Of a stretch of DNA of 64,000 nucleotides, positions 57,059 through 64,000 are shown piece by piece. Under the pieces are notes generated by a model. It made no database searches. It was not told the origin of the DNA and saw only the letters and a program-made list of their open reading frames with translations. The number at the start of each line of letters is the position of its first letter. The stretch's first letter is position 1. A program made the position numbers and the translations under genes. This DNA is from Massilia horti (GTDB lineage: Bacteria; Pseudomonadota; Gammaproteobacteria; Burkholderiales; Burkholderiaceae_D): assembly GCF_004614195.1 (NCBI RefSeq), contig NZ_SPUM01000146.1:30015-94014 (forward strand), given 5' to 3'.

Positions 57059-58423
57059 TCAGGCTTTTTGCATCAGGATGGCGCGCCGGTACATGCCGGT
57101 CAGGATCTGCTCCTGGAAGCGCGCGAGCGCCGAGTATTTACCTTTGTACGCCTGCGGATCGGTCGAAGTGCCGCCGACCAGCGCGATCATGCCGTTGCGG
57201 TTTTTTAGATCGGCCGCGAACACCGACATCAACCCGTAGGCGTCGCCCAAGTGGCCTACCGCGGCAAAGCCGCCGCCCTCGACGATGCGCGTTCCGTTCG
57301 ACGGATCATCCGGGAACTGCTCGTTGCCCAGGCCCCAGCAGTTGAACAGGCCGTCCAGCGAGTCGCCGTTGCCGCCCGTGCCGTCGTAGGTCCACTGGCG
57401 GGTAAACATCTGGTCCAGCGTCGCCTGTTTCAAGACGCGGCGGCCGTTGTGCACGCCGCCGTTCATCATCATCAGCATGATCACGCCCATGTCGTGCGCG
57501 CTGATGCGCAGTCCTCCCGTGGGGCTGAATGGCGTGGCGTTGGCGCCGATGACGTAGTTTTCGATCCCGGGCGGCTGCTGCACCGGCTTGTTCGAATAGT
57601 CGTCGGCCTGCGCGATCCACGGCCCGTTCGGGTCCCAGATTTCGGTGTCGGTGGTGCGCTTGCGGTACAGCGTGGCGACGTTGGCCAGCACCGGCGGCGG
57701 CAGATCGGCCGGGTTGTACCCGCCTTGCAGGCCAAGCGGGTCGAGCAGCAGGCGCTTCATCAGGCGGTCGAAGCGCTCGCCGGTCACGCGTTCCATCACG
57801 GTGCCGATCACGCCCCAGCCCAGGTTGCAATACGTGAAATAGTCGCCCGGGCCGGCGTTGGCCGCCCACATGCCGCCCTCGCCGTACAGGCGGCTGCCCG
57901 GCACCAGCACGTCCTTGAGCGCGGTAGCGGCCGGGTAGGAATAGCCGGCATCGTCGCGCAGCGAGGAACGGTGCGTGAGCAGCGTGCGCAGGGTGATCGG
58001 GCGCTCAGGGAAGTGCGGATTGCGCAGCGTGAAACCAAGGTAATCGGAGACGTCGGCGTCAAGATTGAGCTTGCCATCTTCGACCAGCCGCATCAGGCCC
58101 AGCGTGGTCATCATCTTGGAAATCGACGCGATCCGGAACAGGGTGTTGCGGTCGACCGGCTTGCCGGGAGCGCCATCCTGGCCGATCACGCGCTGGCCGA
58201 ATTGCTGTTCGTAGCAGATTTTGCCATTGCGGATCGCCAGCACCGACAGGCTGGCGAGCTGGCAGGCTGGGTCGGCGGCGATCGCGGCCAGTTCCGCATC
58301 GAGCTGGCGCGCCACGCCAGGTGGCAGCGGGGAAGCAGCGGCAGGGCGCTTCGGCGCCGCAAGCAGCGGGTTGATCGTGCCCAGCAGCGCCAGTCCCAGC
58401 ATTGTTCGCCTGCCCTGTTTCAT
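57059..58423 (-). CDS. serine hydrolase, class C beta-lactamase-like
   Basis: A 454-residue exported hydrolase with an N-terminal signal (RRTMLGLALLGTINPLLAA). The catalytic motif S-I-S-K is in FRIASISKMMT (about residue 98). YCN in YFTYCNLGWGVIG is the second motif, and HLG in AAVGHLGDAYG takes the place of the KTG/HxG motif. This combination is seen in esterases, D-aminopeptidases and beta-lactamase-related proteins, so drug resistance should not be assumed. The two arginines near the start could indicate Tat export. Confidence 0.85.
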   Translation of the reverse strand: MKQGRRTMLGLALLGTINPLLAAPKRPAAASPLPPGVARQLDAELAAIAADPACQLASLSVLAIRNGKICYEQQFGQRVIGQDGAPGKPVDRNTLFRIASISKMMTTLGLMRLVEDGKLNLDADVSDYLGFTLRNPHFPERPITLRTLLTHRSSLRDDAGYSYPAATALKDVLVPGSRLYGEGGMWAANAGPGDYFTYCNLGWGVIGTVMERVTGERFDRLMKRLLLDPLGLQGGYNPADLPPPVLANVATLYRKRTTDTEIWDPNGPWIAQADDYSNKPVQQPPGIENYVIGANATPFSPTGGLRISAHDMGVIMLMMMNGGVHNGRRVLKQATLDQMFTRQWTYDGTGGNGDSLDGLFNCWGLGNEQFPDDPSNGTRIVEGGGFAAVGHLGDAYGLMSVFAADLKNRNGMIALVGGTSTDPQAYKGKYSALARFQEQILTGMYRRAILMQKA

Positions 58424-58472
58424 GTCCGGTCCCTTTTTTGTTGGTTTATTTAGGCGCTGTCAGCGGTAAGGC

Positions 58473-58576
58473 GTAGGGTGCGCACCTGTGCGCACGCGGT
58501 CACCATATGCTGGCTCGCGGCTGCTGCTTTGTTACGCCGCGTTCGCGAACCGCGTGCGCACAGGTGCGCACCCTAC
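58473..58576. repeat. dispersed palindromic repeat, family A copy 5
   Basis: GTAGGGTGCGCACCTGTGCGC at one end, GCGCACAGGTGCGCACCCTAC at the other: the outer 21 bases are perfect inverted repeats. GGTCACCATATGCTGGCTC and GCGGCTGCTGCTT lie inside. This is the best conserved copy at its ends. It fills the first third of the 329-base gap before murQ. Confidence 0.92.
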
Positions 58577-58706
58577 GCTACTTTTTAATTCTCTCGGATC
58601 GGACCAGCATACGGGCCTACTTAACGCCGGGCCAATGAATAGCCTTGGGCGGCGCATAACTTTACGGTATAACGACGGCCGATCCTTTCATAAGAAGGAT
58701 GGGCAA

Positions 58707-58728
58707 ATTGGTATTACACTGGTCCCAT
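58707..58728 (+). promoter_or_regulatory. candidate operator/promoter upstream of murQ
   Basis: TTGGTATTACACTGGTCCCA holds two TGGT half-sites 11 bases apart around TATTACAC, about 25 bases before the murQ start codon. TGGTAT...ACC-type sites are used by GntR/HutC regulators of amino-sugar genes, and TACACT may serve as a -10 box. The assignment is tentative. Confidence 0.3.
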
Positions 58729-58752
58729 CGAATAATCCGACATAAGAAAGCG

Positions 58753-59634
58753 ATGCTGAAAACCGAAACCCCTGCGCAGAACCACGCGCAACTTGACCAG
58801 TACCCAACCGTGGATCTGGTGAACGTGTTCGCGGACGACCAGATCAACGCCGTGGGCGCCGTGCGCGCCGCCGCGCCGCATATCGCCGCCGCCGTCGAGG
58901 CCGCGCTGCCGCGGATGGAGGGGGGCGGGCGCCTGATCTACGCCGGTGCGGGGACTTCGGGCCGCCTGGGTGTGCTCGACAGCGTGGAACTGTACCCGAC
59001 CTTCTCGTGGCCGCACGAACGCGCGGTGGCGCTGCTGGCCGGCGGCGCGTCCGCCATGTACGTTGCGGTGGAAGGCGCCGAGGACGATGCCCAGCAGGGC
59101 GCGGCTGATGTCCGTTCGGTCAATGTGGGCAAGGACGACGTGGTGCTGCTGATCGCCGCTTCCGGCGCCACCCCGTACGTGCTGGGCGCGCTACGCGAAG
59201 CGCGCGCGGCGGGGGCACTGACGATCGGCTTTGCCAACAATGCCGACGCGCCCGTCGCGGCCGAGGCCGAGATCGGAATCATCCTGGACACCGGCTCGGA
59301 GGTGATCTCCGGCTCCACGCGCCTGAAGGCGGGCACCTCGCAAAAGATCGCGCTGAACACATTTTCCAGCGCGTTGATGGTGCGATTGAACAAGGTTTAT
59401 GGCAACCTGATGGTAGACTTCAAGGCGACCAATGCCAAGCTCGTGCGCCGCGCGGTCCGCCTGACCATCTTTGCCACCGGCGCCGACGAGGCCGCCGCGC
59501 GCGCCATGCTGGAGCAGTGCGGATTCCACGTCAAGGTCGCGATCGTGGCCTTGTCCAAGAACGTCAGTGTCGAGCAGGCCAAAGCCTTGCTGGAGTCGGC
59601 GCGCGGCAGCGTGCGCCGGGCCTTGGGCGCATAA
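58753..59634 (+). CDS. murQ: N-acetylmuramic acid 6-phosphate etherase
   Basis: A 293-residue SIS-domain lyase that cleaves the lactyl ether of MurNAc-6-phosphate to GlcNAc-6-phosphate. Motifs: YAGAGTSGRLGVLDSVELYPTF (the Glu in SVEL is the catalytic-type residue), VAVEGAEDDAQQG, and TRLKAGTSQKIALN...NLMVDF. Length equals the family norm. The start is the ATG of MLKTETPAQ. It opens a run of amino-sugar and peptidoglycan genes, and its stop codon touches a family B palindrome. Confidence 0.93.
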   Translation: MLKTETPAQNHAQLDQYPTVDLVNVFADDQINAVGAVRAAAPHIAAAVEAALPRMEGGGRLIYAGAGTSGRLGVLDSVELYPTFSWPHERAVALLAGGASAMYVAVEGAEDDAQQGAADVRSVNVGKDDVVLLIAASGATPYVLGALREARAAGALTIGFANNADAPVAAEAEIGIILDTGSEVISGSTRLKAGTSQKIALNTFSSALMVRLNKVYGNLMVDFKATNAKLVRRAVRLTIFATGADEAAARAMLEQCGFHVKVAIVALSKNVSVEQAKALLESARGSVRRALGA

Positions 59635-59714
59635 CGTCGTTCCCGCGCAGGCGGGAACCCATAGGCAGCGTGAAATGACGCTCAGCATGGGTTCCCGCCT
59701 GCGCGGGAACGACG
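59635..59714. repeat. dispersed palindromic repeat, family B (complete copy)
   Basis: An 80-base element made of perfect 27-base inverted arms (CGTCGTTCCCGCGCAGGCGG continuing to GAACCCA, and the complement) around a 26-base core. It begins at the base after the murQ TAA, so it folds in the transcript between murQ and the transporter gene. A divergent inverted copy is at 3794-3908. Confidence 0.92.
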
Positions 59715-59768
59715 CGTAGCGGCCCGGTCTTGTTCGCGCGGCACACTGAGTCCAACCACGAAAGAGTT

Positions 59769-61088
59769 ATGCAAGCGACGCCAAACCGTACCCCGTGGCT
59801 GTGGGTGCCCTCCCTGTACTTCGGCCAGGCGATTCCCTATTGGACCGTGTTGACCCTCTCGGTCATCATGTACAAGGACATGGGAATCGCCAACAGCGAC
59901 ATCACCTATTACACCAGCCTTCTGTACCTGCCGTGGGTGATCAAGCCCCTGTGGTCGCCGCTGGTCGACATGTTCGGCACCAAGCGCCGCTGGACGGTGC
60001 TGATGCAGCTGGTGGTGTCGGTCGGATTCGTCCTGACCGCGCTTGCCATGCACCTGCCGAACTACTTTGCGGTGACGCTCGCGGTGCTGTGGGTGATCGC
60101 GTTTTCCTCGGCCACCCACGACATTGCGGCCGACGGTTTTTACATGCTCGGCCTGCGCCAGCACGAGCAGGCCGCTTTCGTCGGCGTGCGCAGCACCTTC
60201 TTCCGGCTTGCCTCGATCACCGCGCAGGGCGCGCTGGTGTACCTGGCCGGCTCGCTGGCCACGTCGCTCGGTGACGTGCACCGGGCCTGGACCATCGTGT
60301 TCTTCGTCGTCGCCGCGCTGTTCGGTGTGTTGTGCACATGGCACCAGCTGGTGATGCCCAAGCCTGCCGCCGACCATGCGGCGCCGGCCGGCGCCAACCC
60401 GATGCGGGACTTTATCGACACCTTCGTCTCGTTCTTCAAGAAGCGCGACATCTGGCTGATCCTCGGCTTCATCCTGACCTTCCGCCTGGGCGAGTCGCAG
60501 CTGCTCAAGCTGGTCTCGCCGTTCCTGATGGACCCGCTGGCCAAAGGCGGGCTGGGCATGAGCACGAAGGAGGTCGGCATTGCGTACGGCACCATCGGCG
60601 TGATGTCGCTGACCCTGGGCGGCCTGGCCGGCGGCTACCTGATCTCGCGCTGGGGCCTGAAGCGCTGCCTGTGGCTGATGGTGTTTGCGGTGCACCTGCC
60701 AGACCTGGTGTTCGTCTACCTGTCGCATGCGCAGCCGCAGAACTTCTACCTGGTTTCAAGCTTCCTCGCGCTGGAGCAGTTCGGCTACGGCTTCGGCTTC
60801 ACGGCGATGATGCTGTACATGATCATGATCTCCGAGGGCGAGCACAAGACCGCGCACTACGCGATCTGCACCGGCCTGATGGCGCTGGGGATGATGGTGC
60901 CGGGGATGTACAGCGGCGACATCCAGGAACACATCGGCTACAAGCACTTCTTCGTCTGGGTCTGCATTTCGACCATCCCGGCCTTCATCATGGCCGCGCT
61001 GGTGAAGATCGATCCGTTGTTCGGCAAAAAACAGGAAGAGCCGGCGGCAAGGCATGAAAAGCTGGCCGTCAAGGATAGCCAGCAGTGA
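59769..61088 (+). CDS. AmpG-like MFS transporter
   Basis: A 439-residue 12-helix transporter. LYFGQAIPYWTVLTLSVIMYKDMGI and SLLYLPWVIKPLWSPLVDMFGTKRRW near the N terminus match the AmpG/Acetyl-CoA-transporter-like branch of the major facilitator superfamily, as does SATHDIAADGFYMLGL. In this setting, after murQ and before NagX, import of a peptidoglycan or chitin-derived amino sugar is likely. The substrate is inferred from neighbours only. The start follows a weak AAAGAG site. Confidence 0.8.
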   Translation: MQATPNRTPWLWVPSLYFGQAIPYWTVLTLSVIMYKDMGIANSDITYYTSLLYLPWVIKPLWSPLVDMFGTKRRWTVLMQLVVSVGFVLTALAMHLPNYFAVTLAVLWVIAFSSATHDIAADGFYMLGLRQHEQAAFVGVRSTFFRLASITAQGALVYLAGSLATSLGDVHRAWTIVFFVVAALFGVLCTWHQLVMPKPAADHAAPAGANPMRDFIDTFVSFFKKRDIWLILGFILTFRLGESQLLKLVSPFLMDPLAKGGLGMSTKEVGIAYGTIGVMSLTLGGLAGGYLISRWGLKRCLWLMVFAVHLPDLVFVYLSHAQPQNFYLVSSFLALEQFGYGFGFTAMMLYMIMISEGEHKTAHYAICTGLMALGMMVPGMYSGDIQEHIGYKHFFVWVCISTIPAFIMAALVKIDPLFGKKQEEPAARHEKLAVKDSQQ

Positions 61089-61193
61089 AACATGGTTCCG
61101 TGCCCGGCGCTGGCCGGGCGGGAACCTGCTTGAGCGCGTGACGAGTTGGCGCATCGTCATGAATACAAAAAAGAACAGGAGAAGACGCTACCT

Positions 61194-62336
61194 ATGACCG
61201 CCACCGCCGGCCGTTTGACCTCGCTTGACGCCTTCCGCGGCTTTACCATCGCCGCGATGGTGCTGGTGAATAACCCGGGCGACTGGGGCAATCTCTATTC
61301 CCAGCTCGAGCACGCCAAGTGGCACGGCTGGACGTTCACCGACTGCATCTTTCCGTTCTTCCTGTTCATCGGCGGGGTCTCGATGGCGCTGTCGCTGGGG
61401 CGCCTGGCGGCCGCCGGCGCCGACAAGCCACGCCTGCTCGCCAAGCTGGCCAAGCGCGCGCTGCTGATCTTCTTGATCGGCTTTTTGCTCAACCTGATCC
61501 CCTATTTCAACTTCGATAGGGTGCGCATTCCCGGCGTGCTGCAGCGTATTGCATTGTGCACGCTGCTGGCGGCGCCGATCGTCGTCTACTGCGGCTGGCG
61601 CGCCCAGCTTGCGATCATCGCCGCGCTGTTTGCCGTGTACAGCGCGCTGCAATTGCTGGTCCCCGTGCCCGGCATCGGCGCCGGCATTCTCCAGCCCGGC
61701 ATGGATTTCGGCGCCTATGTCGACCGCAGCTTATTGAACGGTCACCTCTGGGTCCAGTCAAAGACCTGGGATCCGGAAGGGCTGATCAGCACCCTGCCTG
61801 CCCTGGCCAGCCAGCTGTTTGGCGTTTTGACTGGCCGGTGGCTGCGGTCGCGGTTTTCGCGCACCGAACAGATCGTGTGGATGTTGCTTGCCGGTTTGCT
61901 GTTCCTGTGGCTCGGCGTGATTTTCGATACCATTCTCATGCCGATCAACAAGAGCCTGTGGACACCGTCTTATTGCCTGCTGATGACGGGCTGGGCGCTG
62001 GTCGTGTTCTCCGGGTTTTTCTGGCTGCTTGACGTCAATCCGCACCCTGCGGTGCGCGCAGCCGCCGCGCGCTGGAGCAAGCCGTTCGTCATCTACGGCA
62101 TGAATGCGTTGTTCGTGTTCGCGCTGTCCGGGTTCATTGCCAAGATGTTCGGTTACATCAAGTTCGCCCAGCCGGACGGCAGCCAGGTTTCGCTCGGCAA
62201 AATGCTGTACGCGCCCATCCGTGCGCTGCCGATCGGGGAAGTGAATACGTCGTTGCTGTATGCGCTGCTGTTTAACGCTGTCATGTTCGCCATCGCCTGG
62301 TTCATGTGGCGCAGGCAGTGGTTTGTCAAAGTTTAG
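61194..62336 (+). CDS. NagX-like acyltransferase (DUF5009, HGSNAT-related)
   Basis: A 380-residue membrane protein with about ten helices. RLTSLDAFRGFTIAAMVLVNNPGDW, then WHGWTFTDCIFPFFLFIGGVSMALSL, is the diagnostic start of the heparan-alpha-glucosaminide N-acetyltransferase/NagX family. The conserved histidine (W-H-G) and aspartate (TDC) lie in the first loop. In bacteria these proteins are found with GlcNAc-use genes; the reaction is not established. AGGAG lies 12 bases ahead of the ATG, a long spacing. Confidence 0.85.
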   Translation: MTATAGRLTSLDAFRGFTIAAMVLVNNPGDWGNLYSQLEHAKWHGWTFTDCIFPFFLFIGGVSMALSLGRLAAAGADKPRLLAKLAKRALLIFLIGFLLNLIPYFNFDRVRIPGVLQRIALCTLLAAPIVVYCGWRAQLAIIAALFAVYSALQLLVPVPGIGAGILQPGMDFGAYVDRSLLNGHLWVQSKTWDPEGLISTLPALASQLFGVLTGRWLRSRFSRTEQIVWMLLAGLLFLWLGVIFDTILMPINKSLWTPSYCLLMTGWALVVFSGFFWLLDVNPHPAVRAAAARWSKPFVIYGMNALFVFALSGFIAKMFGYIKFAQPDGSQVSLGKMLYAPIRALPIGEVNTSLLYALLFNAVMFAIAWFMWRRQWFVKV

Positions 62337-62349
62337 GGAAGGAATTCGT

Positions 62350-63942
62350 TTGCAACCAGATATCAAACGACGCGCATTCGCGCTTGCGGGAGTCGCCAGT
62401 GCGCTGGCAATGAGTGGCCTCTTGGCCAGCTGCTCCACGACCAAGCCGGGCCAGGCTGTTGGCGCCGCCGGCGACAATCCGCCGCCCGCCCCGCGCGAAT
62501 TTCGCGCCGCCTGGGTATCGACCGTGGCCAACATCGACTGGCCGAGCAGGCAGAATCTCTCCGCCGCCCAGCAGCAGGCCGAGGCGCTGGCGATCCTCGA
62601 CAAGGCCCGCGCGATGAACCTGAACGCGATCGTGCTGCAGGTGCGCCCGAGCGCCGATGCGATCTACGCTTCGACCATCGAGCCGTGGTCGGAATACCTG
62701 ACCGGCACCCAGGGCAAGGCGCCGCAGCCGTGGTACGACCCGCTCAAGTTCTGGGTCACCGAGGCGCACGCGCGCGGGCTGGAACTGCACGCCTGGTTCA
62801 ACCCGTACCGCGCGCGCCACAACGGCGCCAAATCCGCCGCCGCGCCGAACCACATCTCGCGCACCAACCCGGCGGCTGTGAAAACATACGGCCAGTACCT
62901 GTGGATGGACCCGGGCGAAGAGTCCGCAGTCAAGCAGACGCTGGACGTGGTGCTGGATGTGGTGCGCCGCTACGACATCGACGGCGTGCACATCGACGAC
63001 TACTTCTATCCGTACCCGATCGAGGCGCCAAGCGCCGTCAACTCGGAAGGAGCGGCGCTGGAGGGCAAGCAGGCCAAGGGAGAGCTGGACTTTCCTGACC
63101 AGCCGTCGTGGCAGCGCTACGTGGCCAGCGGCGGCACGCTCGATCGCGCCGCGTGGCGGCGCCAGAACGTGAACAAGCTGATCGAGGCGATGTACCAGGG
63201 GATCCACCGCGAAAAGAACTGGGTACGCTTTGGCATCAGCCCGTTCGGCCTGGGCCGCCCGGATCGCCGTCCGCCCGGCATTTCCGGCTTCTCGCAATAC
63301 GACAAGCTGTATGCGGATGCCGAGACCTGGCTGCAGAACGGTTGGGTCGACTACTTTACGCCGCAGCTGTACTGGCCGATTTCGCAGACTGCGCAGGCGT
63401 ACGACGTGCTGCTGGACTACTGGATCGGGCAGAACACCAAGGGCCGCCACATGTGGCCCGGGATGTACACGAGCAGGATCGGCGCGCCGAGCAAGGAATA
63501 CGCCCCGCAGGAGATCGTGCAGCAGATCAGCGTGACCCGCGCGCGGCCGGCCGCCGGGGGGCACGTACACTTCTCGATGGCGGTGCTGATGCAAAACCGG
63601 GGCGGCATTGTCGACCAGCTGCGCGCGAGCAGTTACAGCGCTGCGGCCCTGGTGCCGGCCACGCCATGGCTGGGCAAGGAGGGGCCGGGCAAGCCTGTGG
63701 TCAGTGCGGCGCACAAGTCTGGCGCGGTCAAGCTGAAGCTCACCGCGGGCAAGGGCAATGCGCTGTACGCGATCTGGTCGCGCTTTGGCGACGAGTGGCG
63801 TTTCGAAGTGGCGCCGGCGTCGCGCGGGGATTGGTCGGTGCCGGATGACGTCAAACTGGGCGCCGCGGACGTGGTGGTGGTCAGCGCGGTCGACCGGCTT
63901 GGCAACGAGGGTGAACGCGTGCAGGTGTGGCGCAAGAGCTGA
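62350..63942 (+). CDS. DigH-like glycosyl hydrolase-like lipoprotein (GHL10, DUF187)
   Basis: A 530-residue exported protein. A TTG start at 62350 with AGGGAAGGA upstream is chosen; no ATG serves. The signal has KRRAFALAG (Tat-like) and a lipobox LLASC at about residues 25-28. The TIM-barrel domain begins PREFRAAWVSTVANIDWPS and contains the acidic strand DGVHIDDYFYP. In E. coli the related lipoprotein DigH (YddW) cuts denuded peptidoglycan strands at the division site. That fits the neighbouring murQ and transporter. A C-terminal beta domain (about residues 440-530) follows the barrel. Confidence 0.85.
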   Translation: MQPDIKRRAFALAGVASALAMSGLLASCSTTKPGQAVGAAGDNPPPAPREFRAAWVSTVANIDWPSRQNLSAAQQQAEALAILDKARAMNLNAIVLQVRPSADAIYASTIEPWSEYLTGTQGKAPQPWYDPLKFWVTEAHARGLELHAWFNPYRARHNGAKSAAAPNHISRTNPAAVKTYGQYLWMDPGEESAVKQTLDVVLDVVRRYDIDGVHIDDYFYPYPIEAPSAVNSEGAALEGKQAKGELDFPDQPSWQRYVASGGTLDRAAWRRQNVNKLIEAMYQGIHREKNWVRFGISPFGLGRPDRRPPGISGFSQYDKLYADAETWLQNGWVDYFTPQLYWPISQTAQAYDVLLDYWIGQNTKGRHMWPGMYTSRIGAPSKEYAPQEIVQQISVTRARPAAGGHVHFSMAVLMQNRGGIVDQLRASSYSAAALVPATPWLGKEGPGKPVVSAAHKSGAVKLKLTAGKGNALYAIWSRFGDEWRFEVAPASRGDWSVPDDVKLGAADVVVVSAVDRLGNEGERVQVWRKS

Positions 63943-64000
63943 TTTTCGTAACGTGAAAGAAAGCACTGTACGGACGTGCAGCGTCCTGACCTGAGTAGGC

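Noticed and set aside
57059..58423. Acquired AmpC antibiotic-resistance gene
   Set aside because: It has the serine hydrolase motifs but with HLG instead of KTG and low resemblance to true class C beta-lactamases; no mobile elements with transposase are adjacent.

Overview
This 64 kb window is high-GC chromosomal DNA whose gene content and order point to the Oxalobacteraceae (Burkholderiales), most like Massilia/Telluria/Janthinobacterium. Pointers are the lpoA-yraN-diaA-dolP block, the DUF493-lipB-lipA block, the urate/allantoin cluster, the liu-bio cluster and several families of dispersed palindromic repeats. The genus is an inference from content, not from a search.

Layout. 0.1-4 kb: orphan BrnA-like protein, HU, LysE exporter, and a secreted FecR/DUF6600 protein full of tandem repeats. 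4-13.1 kb: purine catabolism. One minus-strand operon (uraH, puuD, urate permease, Tsx-like porin) and one plus-strand operon (GntR regulator, puuE, a uraD-allC fusion, an unusual M20 hydrolase) diverge around candidate GTATAC operators. 13.2-19.4 kb: glyoxylate to glycerate route (gcl, hyi, glxR, pyk) with a divergent LysR; a deleted glycerate kinase survives as a short remnant between glxR and pyk. 19.5-21.7 kb: lipoate genes. 21.8-24.2 kb: small AT-richer accessory island with a BPSL0067/STY0301 effector-immunity-like pair, a gene cassette of unknown function with a truncated member, and a membrane protein.

24.3-30.6 kb: RNA repair system. The CARF-sigma54 activator rtcR is divergent from a sigma54-dependent operon: rsr (Ro60/TROVE), four tandem Y RNAs that can be folded by hand, rtcB ligase and rtcA cyclase. 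Three of the Y RNAs carry circularly permuted tRNA-like parts (T arm, then an acceptor stem closed as a hairpin, in one case followed by a D arm). This is the most striking part of the window.

31-38.6 kb: MacAB-like efflux set with a YIP1 protein, a SUV3-like RNA helicase preceded by a fragment duplicated from it, a lipoprotein, and a TlpA thioredoxin. 38.6-44.2 kb: dolP, diaA, yraN, lpoA, divergent rsmI, tRNA-Pro(TGG) with a clean sigma70 promoter, and a GT39-type membrane glycosyltransferase. 44.3-55.2 kb: leucine/isovalerate (liu) genes with the whole biotin pathway (bioA-F-D-B) nested between the subunits of the biotin-dependent methylcrotonyl-CoA carboxylase. 55.2-58.4 kb: ychJ, dadA-like, serine hydrolase. 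58.7-64 kb: murQ, AmpG-like MFS, NagX-like acyltransferase and a DigH-like lipoprotein, a peptidoglycan amino-sugar recycling set.

Three repeat families recur in the gaps: A (about 105 bp, termini GTAGGGTGCGCACC, six copies), B (about 80-115 bp, arms with GTTCCCGC...GCGGGAACCCA, two copies) and C (about 105 bp, AAGAGGTCGTTTCAAAATGA, one full and one truncated copy). Several lie exactly at stop codons, and one supplies the end of lipB.
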